A stretch of DNA of 55,409 nt from Caldimicrobium sp. (GTDB lineage: Bacteria > Desulfobacterota > Thermodesulfobacteria > Thermodesulfobacteriales > Thermodesulfobacteriaceae): contig WYEG01000016.1 in assembly GCA_009903935.1 (NCBI GenBank), positions 1 to 55,409 of the forward strand, in the 5' to 3' direction. Each line of letters starts with the position of its first letter. Within the stretch, counting starts at the first letter, position 1. Below are positions 52,842 to 55,409 of the stretch, piece after piece. The translations under genes and the position numbers were made by a program. The notes under the pieces were generated by a model that had not been told where the DNA came from, ran no database searches, and saw nothing but the letters and a program-made list of their open reading frames with translations.

Positions 52842-53848
52842 CTCAAGACGCCGCTATCCTTAAAAAGGGGTAAAAGGTTACGGGGCTCGACCCCGTTTCT
52901 AACAACCAAGATAACCCGCTCCCTTCCCGATAGGAGATGGATAGATTTTTCTTGCGAGGGAAGAACTAAGATTTCTTCCTTTGCTTCTTGAGAGGAAGAA
53001 CCTGAAGATTTTATGGTTGCCTCTTTTATGGTTGCCTCTTCAGCCCCAAACCTTGGCAAAACCGTCAACCTTGTGTTCTCTCCGTTTATCCTTCTTAGCT
53101 CAGCCTGCACCAAATGAAGAGGTGTTATCCTAAGATACTCTCCATCCTTTTTAACCTCTTGCTTTCCAAATTCCCATTCAAGGGTTGAAAATTCATAAGA
53201 AGGAAGAAGGTAGGGTGGAAGAAGGAAAGTTTTCTCAAAAAAGGGGGTGGTAAAGAGAGAATAGAAAGCGAGCAACTCTCCGTTTCTCTTAGCAACAAGG
53301 ATTTCTTCTAAATCTTTTGTTTTTCTCCCTAAGTTTGATATCCTTTTTATTGTGTCAAGCGAAAGGGAAACCTGGAGGCTTTTCCCTTGCTTTAGACTAT
53401 CATCAAAAGCCTTTTCCAAGCCTGCTACCCCATCTTGATTGCTAACTCTCCCAACCAAAGCTTCTAAACCTGGATAGATAACCTTTCTTTCAAAGCTCCA
53501 TTCCACGAAGACATTATCTTCCCGTTTTAAAAGTTCTGCTTCCTCTTGGGTTAAGGAATCGGAAAGAAGGAAAACTCCCTTCTCAGGTAGGTTTACCCCT
53601 TGGGCAAGATACTTTCGCACCACTGGGGAAAGGTCATCCCCTATCATCGCCTTTCCTTTAATAAGGAGATAGGCTCGGTAATGGTCTCGGGAGATAACTA
53701 AGGGGTTCCCTTCGCGGTCAAGGATGTAGCCTCTTTTAGTTAGAACCCTCTCAATGGGGCTACTCTTTACCGTTGTAATATATAAAATTATAAAAACAAA
53801 ACAACAAAAAATGCACACCCAAGGGAATAGCCTTCTTCCCCTTTTCAT
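52838..53848 (-). CDS. FtsI-like protein lacking the transpeptidase catalytic motifs
   Basis: This 336-residue protein occupies the ftsI position between ftsL and murE. It has one N-terminal membrane helix (about 7-27) and the class B PBP start RGYILDREGNPLVISRD (39-55). The pedestal ending is VGRVSNQDGVAGLEKAFDDS (132-151), followed by LSLDTIKRI and a GELLAFYS stretch matching the usual GEILAMAS strand. ITPLHLVQAELRRINGEN (241-258) matches vTPLQla-x-Ayaa-x-aNgG, but the ~150-residue stretch normally before it is cut to about 40 residues. No active-site SxxK in context, SxN or KTG is found; an SQEK at 298-301 lies in the wrong place. FtsI is normally 550-600 residues. Overlaps of 1 and 4 bases with neighbours argue it is a maintained, non-catalytic division protein, not a decaying gene. 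Confidence 0.8.
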   Translation of the reverse strand: MKRGRRLFPWVCIFCCFVFIILYITTVKSSPIERVLTKRGYILDREGNPLVISRDHYRAYLLIKGKAMIGDDLSPVVRKYLAQGVNLPEKGVFLLSDSLTQEEAELLKREDNVFVEWSFERKVIYPGLEALVGRVSNQDGVAGLEKAFDDSLKQGKSLQVSLSLDTIKRISNLGRKTKDLEEILVAKRNGELLAFYSLFTTPFFEKTFLLPPYLLPSYEFSTLEWEFGKQEVKKDGEYLRITPLHLVQAELRRINGENTRLTVLPRFGAEEATIKEATIKSSGSSSQEAKEEILVLPSQEKSIHLLSGRERVILVVRNGVEPRNLLPLFKDSGVLR

Positions 53849-54249
53849 CAGGGCACCCTTATGATATCCTTTTCTGTTGGTGGTCTAAGCCCAAGCTTTT
53901 TAGCCTTTTCTTCAAGCATCTCCTTTGAGGTTAACCTTGTTAGTTCTGAAGTTAGATAAACGTTCTCTTGAGAAAGCTTATTCTTTTCTACCCTTACCAT
54001 GAAGTATTGATAAAGTTTGTGGGCAAAGAAGACGGATACAACCAGAAAAAGAACGGTTAAAAAAAGGAGCGCGCCCTTTTCTATATAATCAATCAGAACC
54101 TCTCGTAAGCTTTCTTCCCCCTTTTCTTCTGAGCGGGCTTTCGGTTTTGAGACGGTTGGTTTAAGCATCTCTCTACTTTCTCGAGAGGGGCGCAAATTTT
54201 CTTTCATAAAAGAGCCACCAGGTTTTACTGTGTATACCTTTCCGGCCAT
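53848..54249 (-). CDS. ftsL: Cell division protein FtsL-like
   Basis: A 133-residue bitopic protein: a long charged cytoplasmic start (1-58), a membrane helix (about 59-77, ALLFLTVLFLVVSVFFA), and a periplasmic coiled coil (about 84-115, with KNKLSQENVYLTSELTRLTS). The tail EEKAKKLGLRPPTEKDIIRVP is the classic FtsL end (A-x-x-x-L-G-x-x-x-P). GAGAGGG precedes the ATG. It lies between rsmH and the FtsI-like gene. The cytoplasmic part is longer than in E. coli FtsL (about 120 aa overall). Confidence 0.85.
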   Translation of the reverse strand: MAGKVYTVKPGGSFMKENLRPSRESREMLKPTVSKPKARSEEKGEESLREVLIDYIEKGALLFLTVLFLVVSVFFAHKLYQYFMVRVEKNKLSQENVYLTSELTRLTSKEMLEEKAKKLGLRPPTEKDIIRVP

Positions 54250-54251
54250 GG

Positions 54252-55133
54252 CTATACCCTCTCTGCTATACGGAGTTTTGCGCTTCGAGCCCGAGGGTTG
54301 CGCCTTACCTCCTCGGGGCTTGGAGTAATGGGCTTCTTTGTCAAAACCTTAAACCTTGGGTCATTCCTGAAGGAAAGTTTGACCAGCCGGTCTTCAAGAG
54401 AATGAAAAGAGATAACCGCTAACCTCCCCCCTTTCTTCAAGATAGATGGGATTCCTTTCAAAGCTATTTCTAAGTTTTCAAGCTCCTTATTAACCTTTAT
54501 CCTAAGGCTTTGAAAAACGACGGCTAAGAGGTCGTTTAAATCACGCCTCCCCTTGTAGAAGGCTTTAACCGCTTGGACTAAATCTACAGTCCTCGTGAAG
54601 GGGGCACGCTTCCTTTGTTCGCAGATAAACTTGGCAAAGAAAAAAGCCTTTGGCACCTCTCCCTCTTCAAAAACCTTTGCTAACTCAGACAAACTAAGCC
54701 TATTCAACACATCTGAAGCGGTTATTCCTAAGGTTTGGCTCATCCTCATGTCAAGGGGCTCATCTCTTTTGAAACTAAAGCCTCGTCCCACGCCCTCAAG
54801 CAAAAAGGAGGAAACACCAAGGTCAAGAAGCACACCATCAGCTAAAACCCCCTCTTGGTTTAAAATTTCAGGGATTTTGGCAAAGTTCTCTTTATAAAGC
54901 TTAAACCTGCCTTCATAAGGTTTTAGCCTCTCAAGGGCGATGTCATAAGTTTCTTCGTTCCATTCAAAACCGTAAAGAAACCCGGTAGGAGAAGACCTTT
55001 CAAGAATGGCAAGGCTATGCCCTGCAAGACCAACCGTCCCGTCAACATAGACACCACCCTCTTTAACATCAAGCCCCTCTAAAACTTCTTTAAGTAAAAC
55101 TGGCTCATGATGAGCCTGCTTTTCCGTCTGCAA
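54252..55133 (-). CDS. rsmH: 16S rRNA m4C1402 methyltransferase RsmH
   Basis: RsmH (MraW) methylates N4 of C1402 in 16S rRNA. The 293-residue protein has HHEPVLLKEVLEGLDVKEGGVYVDGTVGLAGHS, the SAM region GFEWNEETYDIALERL, LLDLGVSSFLLEGVGRGFSF, the DMRMSQ motif, FQSLRIKVNKELENL and VISFHSLEDRLVKLSFR, all conserved. No ATG is available; the TTG at 55133 lies inside the mraZ end (29-base overlap) and an upstream in-frame stop bounds the choice. No clear ribosome-binding site, so translation probably depends on mraZ. Confidence 0.95.
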   Translation of the reverse strand: MQTEKQAHHEPVLLKEVLEGLDVKEGGVYVDGTVGLAGHSLAILERSSPTGFLYGFEWNEETYDIALERLKPYEGRFKLYKENFAKIPEILNQEGVLADGVLLDLGVSSFLLEGVGRGFSFKRDEPLDMRMSQTLGITASDVLNRLSLSELAKVFEEGEVPKAFFFAKFICEQRKRAPFTRTVDLVQAVKAFYKGRRDLNDLLAVVFQSLRIKVNKELENLEIALKGIPSILKKGGRLAVISFHSLEDRLVKLSFRNDPRFKVLTKKPITPSPEEVRRNPRARSAKLRIAERV

Positions 55134-55409
55134 AGTAGGGGTTTACCGTCTCGAGGATCTGATAAAAGTTTTCCTTAATATCCTTAAACCTTTCCCTTAG
55201 CCTTTCTGGATGCCAAATTTCAAAGTAGTTTAGCATCCCAAGCAGGCAAACCTCGTGGTCAAGGTTGTATTCCTCGCGCAAAGCCTGAGGCAGGAGCAGT
55301 CTTCCCTGTTTATCAGGTTGGCACTCCTCAGCCGAGCCCAAAAAGTAGCGTAGAAACTCCCGTCCTTCCCTCATGCTCCAGGGAATGCTTAAAAGCCTCT
55401 CCTCAAGCT
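55105..55409 (-). CDS. mraZ: MraZ transcriptional regulator (5' partial)
   Basis: MraZ is an AbrB-type DNA-binding ring protein that controls the dcw operon. Only the C-terminal ~100 residues are in the window; the frame is open to the edge (LEERLLSIPWSMREGREFL). The second of its two repeats is visible: FLGSAEECQPDKQGRLLLPQALREEY, with the DKQGRLLLP motif, then LLGMLNYFEIWHPERL. Full length is normally about 145. The Met at 55374 is internal. The promoter lies beyond the window. Confidence 0.93.
   Translation of the reverse strand, partial: LEERLLSIPWSMREGREFLRYFLGSAEECQPDKQGRLLLPQALREEYNLDHEVCLLGMLNYFEIWHPERLRERFKDIKENFYQILETVNPYFADGKAGSS

Noticed and set aside
53735-53848. Calling the 52838-53848 gene simply ftsI/PBP3
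   Set aside because: Length and motifs do not allow a functional transpeptidase; the SQEK at residues 298-301 lies after the TPLH segment, outside any catalytic context.

Overview
The window looks like chromosomal DNA of a Gram-negative, flagellated bacterium. The evidence is a flagellar operon that includes both outer rings (flgH, flgI), a gmhA heptose-pathway gene and mpl. A thermophilic, anaerobic, sulfidic lifestyle is likely. This is inferred from Lys/Glu-rich proteins, a non-cysteine Thi4-type thiazole synthase, a cobaltochelatase/CbiC fusion and several radical-SAM proteins. Thermodesulfobacteriota or a similar deep-branching thermophilic lineage would fit, but this is inference, not a database match. 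Coding density is very high: most neighbours overlap or are under 20 bp apart, and convergent genes overlap at their ends. No tRNA, rRNA or CRISPR array was seen.

Left part (1-14958). A truncated glycosyltransferase/methyltransferase fusion converges on a SapC-like gene. A J-domain protein and a nucleoside-phosphorylase-fold protein follow on the minus strand, divergent from ndk-thiL. hsp20 and clpB are divergent across a short regulatory region. The run clpB-fmt-cytochrome c-M48 protease-prmA-coaX-LD-carboxypeptidase-cbiX/cbiC is all plus strand and nearly without gaps.

Middle (14959-38680). A nine-gene minus-strand flagellar operon reads flgF-flgG-flgA-flgH-flgI-flgJ-flgN-flgK-flgL; its FlgK is about twice the usual size. 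Next come a repeat-truncated receiver domain, thi4, an HpnP/DUF4070-like radical-SAM protein, a two-component pair (soluble kinase plus NtrC-type regulator), mpl, hemW and a truncated EAL domain. A second, divergent NtrC-type regulator (GAFTDA instead of GAFTGA) is followed by tsaD, gmhA, a DUF218 protein and a membrane diguanylate cyclase.

Right part (39016-55409). A complete-looking division/cell-wall (dcw) cluster runs on the minus strand: mraZ (cut by the window edge)-rsmH-ftsL-[ftsI position]-murE-murF-mraY-murD-murG-murC-murB-ftsQ-ftsA-ftsZ, followed by a ParB-fold protein and a MEMO-family protein. Two things are unusual. The gene in the ftsI slot encodes a 336-residue protein that keeps the membrane anchor and pedestal-like motifs but lacks the transpeptidase catalytic motifs. 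ftsW is absent from its usual place, with murD and murG overlapping by 4 bp. This paired change in the septal synthase (FtsW-FtsI) is the most interesting signal in the window.

A small repeat family (copies at 14994, 25006, 33144 and 38681) has MITE-like terminal inverted repeats of the form GGGCTGTTCAAAAAA. Two copies sit exactly at the 5' break of signalling genes that have lost their N-termini, so this family appears to have reshaped the accessory signalling content here.
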